This document shows positions 42,750-51,394 of a stretch of DNA of 64,000 nucleotides, piece by piece. The stretch is from contig CAXXSP010000034.1 in NCBI GenBank assembly GCA_963676605.2, positions 62,001 through 126,000 on the forward strand, written 5' to 3'. Made by a program: the position numbers and the translations under genes. Position 1 is the stretch's first letter, and each line of letters opens with the position of its first letter. This stretch comes from SABI01 sp963676605 (GTDB taxonomy: Bacteria > Spirochaetota > Spirochaetia > Sphaerochaetales > Sphaerochaetaceae). The notes beneath the pieces were generated by a model. That model worked only from the letters and a program-made list of their open reading frames with translations. It was not told the origin of the DNA and ran no database searches.

Positions 42750-43321
42750 TGATGACGGAAGGAAAGAGACTCCCCGCCATAGAAACAGACCGGTTATTCC
42801 TCCTTCCCCCTTCCCTGATTAAGATTGACCATCTAGTCCACTATCTGGTAGCCAACAGGGTGTTTCATGAGAAATGGGAGCCGAGCCGACCGGAAAGCTA
42901 TTACTCGCTCTCATCAGCTCAGGTGCTGTTGCAGAGTCAGCAGGAGCAGGTCTCCTCTGGATCGGCTATCCACTTCTGGATAACGCGGAAGGGGGGTGAT
43001 GAGATCATCGGGAAGATCAGCTGTTCCCAGATCGTTCCCTACCCGTTTCACTCCACTTTCGTCGGGTACTCCCTCTCGCACCTCCATATTCACCGTGGAT
43101 ACATGGGAGAAGCCTTGAAAGCTGTCGTGGATTTCGGGTGCCGGGAGTACGGTCTCCACCGGTTTGAGGCGAATATTATGCCCGGGAACCGCGCTTCGAT
43201 ACGGGTTGCTCTTTCCGCCGGATTCGTCTGTGAGGGGTATTCTCCCGATTACCTGATGATCCGGGGCGTGTGGGAAGGGCATGAGCACTATGTCTATATC
43301 AACAGGGACTGGAAGCCGTAA
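42749..43321 (+). CDS. GNAT acetyltransferase, RimJ/RimL type
   Basis: 190 residues. The start (IETDRLFLLPPS) and core (GKISCSQIVPYPFHSTFVGYSL, RGYMGEALKAVVDFGCREYGLHRFEANIMPGNRASIRVALSAGFVCEGY) are characteristic of N-terminal protein acetyltransferases of the RimJ/RimL/YdaF kind. It transfers acetyl from acetyl-CoA to an amino group, probably a protein N-terminus. It overlaps the rubrerythrin-like gene (TGATG), so the two are co-translated, although no functional link is evident. Confidence 0.9.
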   Translation: MMTEGKRLPAIETDRLFLLPPSLIKIDHLVHYLVANRVFHEKWEPSRPESYYSLSSAQVLLQSQQEQVSSGSAIHFWITRKGGDEIIGKISCSQIVPYPFHSTFVGYSLSHLHIHRGYMGEALKAVVDFGCREYGLHRFEANIMPGNRASIRVALSAGFVCEGYSPDYLMIRGVWEGHEHYVYINRDWKP

Positions 43322-43411
43322 TTTTAGAATGAGATAGGAAATCTTTTCTGGACACTTTGGTCGAACACTCTTAGAATGGGTGTCAGTACTATAAGATAAT
43401 AAGGGATGCAT

Positions 43412-45013
43412 ATGAAAGAACAGGCACAGATTGCTCAGATGATTGAGAGCGGTAAAGCGGTCGTCGGTATCGAGATGGGATCGACGAGAATCAAGGCAGT
43501 ACTTATCGGTGATGATCACACGCCACTCGCCTCCGGCGGATACGGATGGGAAAATTCACAGGTAGAGGGTATCTGGACCTACCCTCTGGATCAGGTCTGG
43601 GAAGGACTTCAGTCCTGCTATGCCGATCTCATGAACGATGTGAAGAGCCGTTACGGTGTTCAGCTGAAGGGACTCAGATCCCTTGGCTTCAGCGGCATGA
43701 TGCACGGCTATATCGTTACAGATAAAGAAGGAGAACAGCTCGTTCCTTTCAGAACCTGGAGAAATAATATAACGGGGGAAGCATCTGAGAAGCTCGCAGA
43801 ACTGTTCGAGTACCCCATTCCCCAGAGGTGGAGCGTCGCCCACCTGTATCAGGCGATCCTGAACGGGGAAGAGCATGTAGCGGATATCGACTATCTATCA
43901 ACGCTTGCAGGGTATGTTCACTGGCGTCTGAGCGGACGCAGGAGCATGGGAGTCGGTGAAGCCTCCGGTATGTTCCCGATTGACCTTGAAACAAGTGATT
44001 TCAATCTTGAGATGTGCAGAAAGTTTGATGAGGATGTAAGCTCCAAAGGATTCTCCTGGAAGCTCAGGGATATTCTGCCTGAAGTCCTTGTCGCAGGAGA
44101 AGTGGCAGGAACCCTTACCGAAGAAGGCGCCCGTCTTCTCGACCCGTCGGGAAATCTTCCCGCCGGAATACCTCTCTGTCCCGCTGAAGGGGATGCAGGA
44201 ACAGGAATGGTGGCGACCAACTCGGTAGCCGTCAGGACTGGTAACGTCTCGGCTGGGACCTCGGTCTTCGCTATGATCGTTCTTGAGAAGGAGCTGTCCA
44301 GAGTCTATCACGAGCTTGATCTTGTCACGACTCCCGATGGACACCTGGTTGCCATGGCTCATTCGAATAACTGCTCATCAGACTACGATGCATGGATGCA
44401 TCTGTTCGGCGAAGCTGTCCAGGCCCTCGGCCTGGAGGTCTCGAAACCGAAACTCTACGACACCCTTCTGGAACAGGCGCTCAAGGCTGATCCCGATTGC
44501 GGAGGACTCTTGAGCATCGGATATGTTTCCGGTGAGCATATGACCGGGTTCACCGAAGGCCGTCCACTTTTCGTCCGTTCTCCCGAAGGAAAGTTCACCC
44601 TAGCCAATTTCATGCGTTCCCATCTGTTCACCGCACTGTGTGCTATGAGAACCGGACTCAATATTCTCTTCGAAAAGGAAGGCGTTGAAGTCGACGAGAT
44701 CAGGGGACATGGAGGATTCTTCAAGGCAGCTGAAGTTGGACAGAGGATCATGGCCGCTGCAACGAATACTCCCATTTCGATCCTCGAGACAGCCGGAGAA
44801 GGCGGAGCCTGGGGAATCGCGCTTCTCGCAGCCTTCATGGTGCGGGAAGATAAGAAGGTTGATTTCCCCTCCTTCCTGAAGACAGTCTTTGCTGGAAGCA
44901 TGGGAGAAGCAGTAAAACCGGACCCGGCAGATGCCGAAGGCTTCGAAACCTTCTTCAAACGGTATCATCAGGGACTGTCAATTGAACGATGTGCGATCGA
45001 GAACCTGATCTGA
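43412..45013 (+). CDS. FGGY-family carbohydrate kinase
   Basis: About 533 residues; ATG at 43412 is preferred to 43406 because AAGG lies seven bases before it. The N-terminal ATPase core reads VVGIEMGSTRIKAVLIG, then SGMMHGYIV and FRTWRNN; the C-terminal part has TGNVSAGTSVFAM, RGHGGFFKAAEVGQ and GEGGAWGIALLAAF. It phosphorylates a sugar or sugar alcohol with ATP. The sequence leans toward the ribulokinase/xylulokinase side, but the substrate is uncertain. No transporter or isomerase gene adjoins it. Confidence 0.85.
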   Translation: MKEQAQIAQMIESGKAVVGIEMGSTRIKAVLIGDDHTPLASGGYGWENSQVEGIWTYPLDQVWEGLQSCYADLMNDVKSRYGVQLKGLRSLGFSGMMHGYIVTDKEGEQLVPFRTWRNNITGEASEKLAELFEYPIPQRWSVAHLYQAILNGEEHVADIDYLSTLAGYVHWRLSGRRSMGVGEASGMFPIDLETSDFNLEMCRKFDEDVSSKGFSWKLRDILPEVLVAGEVAGTLTEEGARLLDPSGNLPAGIPLCPAEGDAGTGMVATNSVAVRTGNVSAGTSVFAMIVLEKELSRVYHELDLVTTPDGHLVAMAHSNNCSSDYDAWMHLFGEAVQALGLEVSKPKLYDTLLEQALKADPDCGGLLSIGYVSGEHMTGFTEGRPLFVRSPEGKFTLANFMRSHLFTALCAMRTGLNILFEKEGVEVDEIRGHGGFFKAAEVGQRIMAAATNTPISILETAGEGGAWGIALLAAFMVREDKKVDFPSFLKTVFAGSMGEAVKPDPADAEGFETFFKRYHQGLSIERCAIENLI

Positions 45014-45069
45014 GAACAGAAAACAGACAGGTAAAGTCAAATAATGACAGTATGGAAAAAGACTTTTTT

Positions 45070-45102
45070 ATAAAGCAGGGTGTCGAGTGCATCCTGCTTT
45101 AT
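45070..45102 (+). terminator. Hairpin after FGGY kinase, possible terminator
   Basis: ATAAAGCAGG pairs with CCTGCTTTAT around a 13-base loop. The T tract is weak (ATTCTG), so termination may be partial. The remainder of the 200-base gap holds no gene. Confidence 0.5.
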
Positions 45103-45213
45103 TCTGTAATGATGTCTTTAAAATGGTTGTTATGATTGATATGTGTGGCCAATGTTACCTCTTAGGATGTTAAAAACATAAACTTGACTCAGGAATGATT
45201 CATACAGTATTGT

Positions 45214-47343
45214 ATGTTTATGAATACCATGCAGAATGAATTTGACTCGATTCGTGCGGCTCTGCTAGATGAGAACCCGAATATCAGTGCGCTCATGTTT
45301 GATGAGAGTATTGCCTGGGCTGATCTTCTCGCACAGCTCCACGATCATTATCTCAATAAGCTGACAGAACAATTTCCGGCAGGAGTGGGGTACTACAGAA
45401 AAGAGGATGAAACTTTAGAAACCTTCTTCTCACTTTCCTGGCAGGCCTTCGCGTATATCCGTATCCTTGATTATATCGACCATGAAGGGGAGGAGTTCAT
45501 AGACTGGAACCTCCACGGGAGGACAGTTACAAATCATCCTGTCTCGATGATACGTGACCTGTTTAAAGGTGAGTTTGCTCACCTGACCCTTGATTTCGCC
45601 TACGATACTCTTCATTTGCTTCGGCAGCTCAATTCTGTCGATACACAGAACCTTCCTTCACGTGAAGAGGTCCTGAACTGGATGGATCGTCATCCGAGCG
45701 GGCTCGATTCTGACATCCTCGCCATCAGGAAAGAGAATCGGCAGAGGATCATCTCTCTCATCATTGAAGATAAGGAGAAAGGAAAGCAGACCACGTCCCG
45801 CTATACGTTCGCTTCAGATGATACACAAGAGATGAAGCGAAGAAAAGTAGATCAGTGGTGGCAGGAGGATACCTTCCACCTGCAGCATGCGGTGAGGAGC
45901 TATGAGGATCTTTTCAGATACCTCGAGGGCTCTATTGATACCAGGCAGATGGAGGTCATGGCTGAAGCCGCAGAGAAAGGAATTCCTGTGTTTGCAACTC
46001 CCTATTTCCTCTCCCTTTTCATCACCTCTACCGCTTCTCCCTATTACGGCAGTGATGTTGTTCTCAGACAGTATCTGTTCTATTCTCAGGACCTTGTGAA
46101 TGAGTTCGGTGAGATCAATGCCTGGGAGAAAGAGGATCTCGTGGTACCGGGGGAGCCGAATGCTGCAGGATGGGTCTTGCCGAATCATAATATTCACCGC
46201 AGATACCCGAATGTCGCCATCTTCATTCCCGATACGATGGGGCGTGCCTGTGGAGGCCTGTGCTCCTATTGTCAGAGAATGTATGACTTCCAGAGAGGGC
46301 GATTCAATTTCAACCTCGATGAGCTCCGTCCCGTGAAGGGGTGGGAGGAAGTGCTTCATGAGACGATGGTCTATTTCAGAACCGATGAGTTCCTCTCAGA
46401 TATCCTGATCACAGGCGGCGATGCATTCATGAGTTCTCCGTCCTCTCTCAAGACGATACTCGATGCAGTTCTTGCGATGGCGGCCGATAAGATCCGTGAT
46501 AATGAGTTCAGAAGCGACCATGAGAAGGTCGCTGAGATGAAGAGGATCAGACTGGGGACGAAGATCCCTATTTACCTTCCTCAGCGTGTTACTGATGACC
46601 TGACCAGGGTGCTTGCCGATACAGCGAAACGGGCGAAAGAGATCGGGATTACCCAGACAGTTGTGCAGACGCACTTCTCTTCTGCCATGGAAGTAACCGA
46701 AGATACCCGGCAGGCTGTGGACAAGCTGCTGAAAAGCGGCTGGGCGGTAACAAACCAGGAAGTGTTTACGGTTTCGGCAAGCAGAAGAGGGCACAGTGCA
46801 CGTCTTCGGCAGGTATTGAATTCCATCGGTGTTCTCCCTTATTACAACTTCACGGTCAAAGGATTTTTCGAGAATCGTCCGCTGTTCGCGAATTCAGCCC
46901 GGTCAATGCAGGAACAGGTGGAAGAGAAGTCCATAGGACGTATCGACTACCGCTATTTCAGTCAGCTCACAGGGCTCATCAATGAACCGGAGACTATGGT
47001 GGAATCGCTGAAAAGCATCTATGAACACGACCAGATTCCGTTTCTTGCCACCGACAGGAATATGATCAACCTTCCGGGGCTCGGGAAAAGCAATACCTAT
47101 CGTACGATAGGAATAACCGAAGATGGAAGACGTATCCTTGAATTTGAATTCGATAACACCCGGCCCCATTCTCAGGTGACCCGGGATATGAAATCTGTTA
47201 TCATTATAGAGTCTAAATCGATTCTTCACTATCTGAAACAGATGGAAGAGCTCGGTGAGGATATGGAGGAGTACCGGACACTCTGGGGCTACAGTGCGGG
47301 AAGGACCGCCTCACGCTCGCTTGTGTTCCCCCCCACATACTAG
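45214..47343 (+). CDS. KamA-family radical SAM protein (lysine 2,3-aminomutase-like) with long N-terminal extension
   Basis: 709 residues, about 290 more than typical lysine 2,3-aminomutase. The radical SAM cluster motif is CGGLCSYC (CxxxCxxC) near residue 350, followed by ILITGGDAFM and IPIYLPQRVTDDL, typical of KamA. The first about 300 residues are a helical extension. Family knowledge: KamA enzymes move an amino group in lysine or glutamate using PLP and S-adenosylmethionine. Substrate is undecided. No Shine-Dalgarno precedes the ATG; TACAGT five bases upstream hints at a leaderless transcript. The KDPG-aldolase-like gene follows 17 bases later. Confidence 0.85.
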   Translation: MFMNTMQNEFDSIRAALLDENPNISALMFDESIAWADLLAQLHDHYLNKLTEQFPAGVGYYRKEDETLETFFSLSWQAFAYIRILDYIDHEGEEFIDWNLHGRTVTNHPVSMIRDLFKGEFAHLTLDFAYDTLHLLRQLNSVDTQNLPSREEVLNWMDRHPSGLDSDILAIRKENRQRIISLIIEDKEKGKQTTSRYTFASDDTQEMKRRKVDQWWQEDTFHLQHAVRSYEDLFRYLEGSIDTRQMEVMAEAAEKGIPVFATPYFLSLFITSTASPYYGSDVVLRQYLFYSQDLVNEFGEINAWEKEDLVVPGEPNAAGWVLPNHNIHRRYPNVAIFIPDTMGRACGGLCSYCQRMYDFQRGRFNFNLDELRPVKGWEEVLHETMVYFRTDEFLSDILITGGDAFMSSPSSLKTILDAVLAMAADKIRDNEFRSDHEKVAEMKRIRLGTKIPIYLPQRVTDDLTRVLADTAKRAKEIGITQTVVQTHFSSAMEVTEDTRQAVDKLLKSGWAVTNQEVFTVSASRRGHSARLRQVLNSIGVLPYYNFTVKGFFENRPLFANSARSMQEQVEEKSIGRIDYRYFSQLTGLINEPETMVESLKSIYEHDQIPFLATDRNMINLPGLGKSNTYRTIGITEDGRRILEFEFDNTRPHSQVTRDMKSVIIIESKSILHYLKQMEELGEDMEEYRTLWGYSAGRTASRSLVFPPTY

Positions 47344-47360
47344 ATGAGGAGGTGTGATGA

Positions 47361-47894
47361 ATGCTGAACAGAATTGCACAGGCACAGGTGATTCCCGCAA
47401 TACGGGAGATTGATGTCGATTCAGGGCTTGCCCTGATAGCTTCTCTTGCTTCTGAAGGGTATACAGCAATGAATATCTCTCTGCAGAGCGAGCACGGCAT
47501 TGCTCTGCTGCAGGCAGCAGCACAGCGCTTTCCCTCTCTTCTGATGGGAGGTGGGAACGTGCAGACTCCCGATGAGGCGGAATCAGCCCTCTCAGCCGGT
47601 GCCCGGTTCATCCTTTCTCCGCTCTTCCATCCTCAGATGATCTCCCTGGTGAAATCCTCCGGGAATCTGATCCTTCCTGTGCAGATAGAGGGTACTCTTG
47701 CCCGGGATGCACATCTGGAGGCTGTGAGTCTGTATCCTGTGGAAAGATGCGGAGGTATAGAGACACTGAGACGGCTCTGGGATGAATTCTCCATCCGTTC
47801 TCTGGTTGCCGGTGCTCTTGATGATGGAAAGCTGAAACCCTTCCTGAAGGAGAAAGGGTTTCTTGCCGCTACCGGGACCTGGATGATCCACTAG
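47361..47894 (+). CDS. KDPG/KHG aldolase-like protein lacking the Schiff-base lysine
   Basis: 177 residues, slightly short for the family (about 205). The fold markers are recognisable: QVIPAIREIDVDSGLAL, LLMGGGNVQTPDEAESALSAGARFILSPLF and SLYPVERCGGIETLRRL. However, the motif normally KLFPAE, whose Lys forms the Schiff base, reads SLYPVE here, and the usual ExTLRT segment reads NISLQS. The catalytic Lys and Glu therefore both appear to be lost, so aldolase activity by the usual mechanism is unlikely. GAGGAGG precedes the ATG. It probably forms an operon with the KamA-like gene. Confidence 0.7.
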   Translation: MLNRIAQAQVIPAIREIDVDSGLALIASLASEGYTAMNISLQSEHGIALLQAAAQRFPSLLMGGGNVQTPDEAESALSAGARFILSPLFHPQMISLVKSSGNLILPVQIEGTLARDAHLEAVSLYPVERCGGIETLRRLWDEFSIRSLVAGALDDGKLKPFLKEKGFLAATGTWMIH

Positions 47895-47923
47895 GAGCTC
47901 TCAGGCGGTTTCAATGTCCCTCC

Positions 47924-48778
47924 CTACAGGAGAGGTACTGTTGTCCAAAATCCATGCTCGAGCATATCGAGAGACTTGATACCTGACTGGATGAGAAGGT
48001 CCTCGGTTCCTGCGAAGCTGAAATCGAGCTGGTCAGCCCTGTGAGCATCACTGTTGAGCATTAGCGGTACCGATAATTCGCCGCACAGGAGTATCATATC
48101 GGGTGAAGGGTACACTTCTTTCGTAGCTCCCCGCGCAATACCTCCGGTATTCACTTCAATGCGCACCTGCTTCTCAGCTGCACTCTGGATCAGAGAGCGG
48201 GACGCTTTCTGATACCATGCCTGGGACGCATCAAAAAACCGGTTATCCCTGTTATGCTTTTTCATGAGATCACAGTGACCGAGGATGTCGAAGGAGTGTG
48301 ATCTCATCATTCTTTTCTGAAGTGTGAAATAGTGAGAGACAAAGTCCTCAATGCTTCCTGCGAAATTATCTTCAAGAAGGGTCGTAAACTCCTCGATAGG
48401 TCCGTCTATAGAGAGGTAGGTTCCGCTCTTCTCATGCTTCATCATGTGCACCGAAGCTATCGTATAATCAAGGTCTTCAGCGTATTCACTCCCTGCCAGC
48501 TCGTCAGTTCCCTCAAGGTAATCGAGTTCCAGCCCCGCGTAGAGTTCGATTCTGTCCCGGTATACATCCTTGAGACGTTTCAGCTCTCCCAGATAGTAGG
48601 GGAAATCATCACGCTTCATGTGCCAGTCGTCTTCGGGTGTGATAGGGGTATGGCAGGAGAATCCGAGGGCAGTGAATCCCTTCGATATCGCAGAGAGGAC
48701 GATCTCCTCCATCGTGCCGTGTCCGTCGTCGAGTCCGCAGTGCGTATGGTAGCTTCCAGTTATTCGTGATCTGTTCAT
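47924..48778 (-). CDS. hisK: PHP-family phosphatase, histidinol-phosphatase-like
   Basis: 284 residues. The PHP metal-binding motifs are visible: HTH (SYHTHCGLDDG) near the N-terminus, GFSCHTPI, VHMMKHEKSG, LGHCDLMKKHN and LNSDAHRADQLDF. Length and order fit HisJ/HisK-type histidinol-phosphate phosphatase, which makes histidinol in histidine synthesis. Related PHP phosphoesterases cannot be excluded, and no other his gene is nearby. It is convergent with the aldolase-like gene. Confidence 0.85.
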   Translation of the reverse strand: MNRSRITGSYHTHCGLDDGHGTMEEIVLSAISKGFTALGFSCHTPITPEDDWHMKRDDFPYYLGELKRLKDVYRDRIELYAGLELDYLEGTDELAGSEYAEDLDYTIASVHMMKHEKSGTYLSIDGPIEEFTTLLEDNFAGSIEDFVSHYFTLQKRMMRSHSFDILGHCDLMKKHNRDNRFFDASQAWYQKASRSLIQSAAEKQVRIEVNTGGIARGATKEVYPSPDMILLCGELSVPLMLNSDAHRADQLDFSFAGTEDLLIQSGIKSLDMLEHGFWTTVPLL

Positions 48779-48931
48779 GCCACGATTATATGAAAAACAA
48801 GGCTCCAGCGGAAGCCCCGCCGTCTTCTGTCTTGGCGATCTTTCACACTATGACAGAATTCGCTTGAATCCGTTTCCTCCAATTCTTTGACAAGAGAGAA
48901 TATCGGAGTATACTGAAGAGAGAGAGGAATT

Positions 48932-49819
48932 ATGGATCGAAAGGCTGGACATGAACGGCCGTGCCTCTACCGCAACAGCTTCTACACCGGTGTCGTGGGC
49001 GAATTGGAAAAACTCATCTCAGAGATGGTCGAGAGTGAGAAGTCCGTTCCGTGTCCTCTGGATGATGTCTCTGCCGCTATCATCCCCCACGCCGGTCTCA
49101 CCTACTCGAACCGAGGTATATCTCATGCCTATGCACAGAGGAAGCGACCCGTCTCTTTCGCTCTGATCGTCTCTCCCTCCCATTATCATATGCTGCCGCC
49201 TGATACTATTGCGAAAGACTCCTATGATGCGTATCAGACACCGCTGGGAACGCTTCCCCATACTCCCCTCGACCTCGACTCCCCTGTGATAATAGACAAC
49301 AGTGTGTGTGGTGATGAACATGCTGTGGAGATCCCTCTCCTGCATCTTGCCTATCAGCAGAAGATTCAGAAAAGTCCATTGCACGTAGAGGTTCTTCTCG
49401 TCTCCTCCTTCAGGTCAAAAGAGATGATAGAACAGGTCTCTTCCGCTGTTCTCCTCGCGCTTGAAAAGAGAGGGATACCTCTCGATACGTGTCTGTTTCT
49501 CGCTTCAAGTGATCTCACTCACTGGGGAAACCGATTTTCTCACACACCGTATCAGGGCATGGAACGAGATGAAATTCTCTCTCATGTGAGAGATGATGAT
49601 ATGATCTTTATGAAATCAGTACTCGAAGGCTCAGCTCCCGCTTCACGGCCTCCTTCCTCCACCGTCTGCGGTTACGCTGCCATACAGCTCGTTTCCACCC
49701 TTGCGAGGAAAAGCGGTCTCACCGGTGTTTTTCATGACTATTATACATCCGAGGAGATCGGAGGAGGAGGAGATTCCTTTGTGAGCTACCCTTCGGTTCT
49801 CTACGGGAGGAAGACATGA
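48932..49819 (+). CDS. amrB: AmmeMemoRadiSam system protein B (MEMO-like)
   Basis: 295 residues. MEMO signature regions are present: IIPHAGLTYSNRGISHAY, IVSPSHY, DEHAVEIPLLHL, FLASSDLTHWGN and CGYAAIQL. The fold is related to extradiol dioxygenases with a histidine-based metal site. GAGAGAGAGGAATT precedes the ATG. Its stop overlaps the start of the AMMECR1 gene by four bases, and the radical SAM gene follows; this is the canonical three-gene order. The biochemical role of the system is still not well defined. Confidence 0.93.
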   Translation: MDRKAGHERPCLYRNSFYTGVVGELEKLISEMVESEKSVPCPLDDVSAAIIPHAGLTYSNRGISHAYAQRKRPVSFALIVSPSHYHMLPPDTIAKDSYDAYQTPLGTLPHTPLDLDSPVIIDNSVCGDEHAVEIPLLHLAYQQKIQKSPLHVEVLLVSSFRSKEMIEQVSSAVLLALEKRGIPLDTCLFLASSDLTHWGNRFSHTPYQGMERDEILSHVRDDDMIFMKSVLEGSAPASRPPSSTVCGYAAIQLVSTLARKSGLTGVFHDYYTSEEIGGGGDSFVSYPSVLYGRKT

Positions 49820-50382
49820 CTACACATCAGATTCTGCTGCTTACGATAGCACACGAGGCGATTGAAGAAAGTCTCACCGGAGCAAAACCGTTTACCTACA
49901 CACTGATTGACAGAAATCCTCCTGTGGAGTTTCTTGAAGCCAACGGGGTGTTCGTCACCATAACAAAGCAGCCCTCGCAGACTTTGCGCGGCTGCATAGG
50001 AATTATAGGCAAGGGCCAGAATCCTCTGTATAAGAACGTCTATGAGATGGCGAAGGCCGCAGCTTTTCAGGACCATAGGTTTCACCCGCTCCACGCTGAC
50101 GAACTGGACCATATCACTCTTTCGGTTTCAATCCTTTCCGAGCAGAAGGAACTCAGTAACCTGGAGGATATCCGCCTGGGGATAGACGGTGTGATATTTG
50201 AATATGAGGGGCATCATGCCCTCTTCCTCCCGGAAGTGGCGATTGAACAGAATTGGACGAGGGGCCGTATGCTGAGTCAGCTCTGCCTGAAGGCCGGTCT
50301 TCCTCCCACCTTCTATCAGGAAGGAAAGGGCGTTTTCCATACATTCACCACCATGCACTTCTCTGGAGCAGCTGGAGGTTGA
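49816..50382 (+). CDS. amrA: AmmeMemoRadiSam system protein A (AMMECR1 domain)
   Basis: 188 residues with the AMMECR1 core: GVFVTITKQPSQTLRGCIGII and FQDHRFHPLHADELDHITLSVSIL. The Leu-Arg-Gly-Cys-Ile-Gly hexapeptide is the family hallmark. It is translationally coupled to protein B (ATGA overlap). It ends two bases before the radical SAM gene, whose ribosome-binding site (GGAGG) is inside its last codons. Confidence 0.95.
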   Translation: MTTHQILLLTIAHEAIEESLTGAKPFTYTLIDRNPPVEFLEANGVFVTITKQPSQTLRGCIGIIGKGQNPLYKNVYEMAKAAAFQDHRFHPLHADELDHITLSVSILSEQKELSNLEDIRLGIDGVIFEYEGHHALFLPEVAIEQNWTRGRMLSQLCLKAGLPPTFYQEGKGVFHTFTTMHFSGAAGG

Positions 50383-50383
50383 T

Positions 50384-51346
50384 GTGGTGACCTGTTTGCT
50401 CTGCTATAGAGCATGTACACTCAGGGAAGGTCAGGTAGGGGTATGTAGGGTAGTCCAGAACCTTTCTGGTGCGATAGTTCCCGTCTCCCGTCAGTGTTTT
50501 GCCGCCGAGCATATTGATCCTATAGAGAAGAAGCCGCTCTATCATTTCTATCCCCTTCACAGGACGTACTCACTCGGAATGTACGGCTGTAATCTCGATT
50601 GTGATTTCTGTCAGAATCATTCACTCGTCAGTGGGGACTTTCACAAGCGAGGTCTCGAGACCTCTTCTGAGATCATAAGAAATTTCATTCACAGCGGAAC
50701 CTCGATCGTCAGTTACACCTATTCGGAACCGATTGTGTGGCAACCTCATGTTCTTCCTGTAGCACAGGAGGTTCACAGAAGGGGAGGCTTGAATGTCCTG
50801 GTAACGAACGGAACGTTCAGCAGAGAGTCCCTCACACGCCTTCATCCTCTCATCGATGCTCTCAATATAGATCTGAAGGGGGATGAGGAGTTCTATCGCA
50901 GTGTCTGTCATTCGCCGGGAGCCTATGAGGCTGTTCTTGAAGGAATCGACTTCTGGGTGAACCAGAGTTCTGCTGTGGTGGAGGTGACAACGCTTCTCAT
51001 AGACGGGTACCATTCTAAGCGGTGGGTGGAGAGCATGGGACGGCTGCTGCACGAAATAGGTGTGAAGGTCTGGCATCTTTCCCGTTTCCATCCGTCTCAC
51101 CGGATGATGCATATTCCTGCAACCTCCGCAGAGTTGATGCAGAGCGCGTATGAGAGCGCACGCAACAGCGGGATCGGGTATGTGTATCTCGGGAATGTCG
51201 ATGTACAGGAGAATTATTTCATCACCTGCGGAAAGTGCGGGTACTCCATGAAGCGCTCAGAGGTGAATGCTCTCGCAGACACTGAGGGAATCCTCAGGTG
51301 TCCACAATGTCAGAACGTACAGTATGGGAGATTCGGAGAGCTGTGA
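50384..51346 (+). CDS. amrS: AmmeMemoRadiSam system radical SAM enzyme
   Basis: 320 residues starting at GTG 50384. An N-terminal Cys region (CLLCYRACTLREGQVGVC) is followed by the radical SAM cluster motif CNLDCDFC, the GIDFWVNQSS region, and a C-terminal zinc ribbon (CGKCGYS ... CPQCQ). This layout matches the AmmeMemoRadiSam radical SAM protein, related to pyruvate-formate-lyase activating enzymes. It completes the trio with the two genes before it, pointing to a radical-based modification pathway. Confidence 0.95.
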   Translation: MVTCLLCYRACTLREGQVGVCRVVQNLSGAIVPVSRQCFAAEHIDPIEKKPLYHFYPLHRTYSLGMYGCNLDCDFCQNHSLVSGDFHKRGLETSSEIIRNFIHSGTSIVSYTYSEPIVWQPHVLPVAQEVHRRGGLNVLVTNGTFSRESLTRLHPLIDALNIDLKGDEEFYRSVCHSPGAYEAVLEGIDFWVNQSSAVVEVTTLLIDGYHSKRWVESMGRLLHEIGVKVWHLSRFHPSHRMMHIPATSAELMQSAYESARNSGIGYVYLGNVDVQENYFITCGKCGYSMKRSEVNALADTEGILRCPQCQNVQYGRFGEL

Positions 51347-51394
51347 TGGCTCCTCAGAGGGTCCGCACACTGATCCTCTGAGAGTTCCGGCGTG

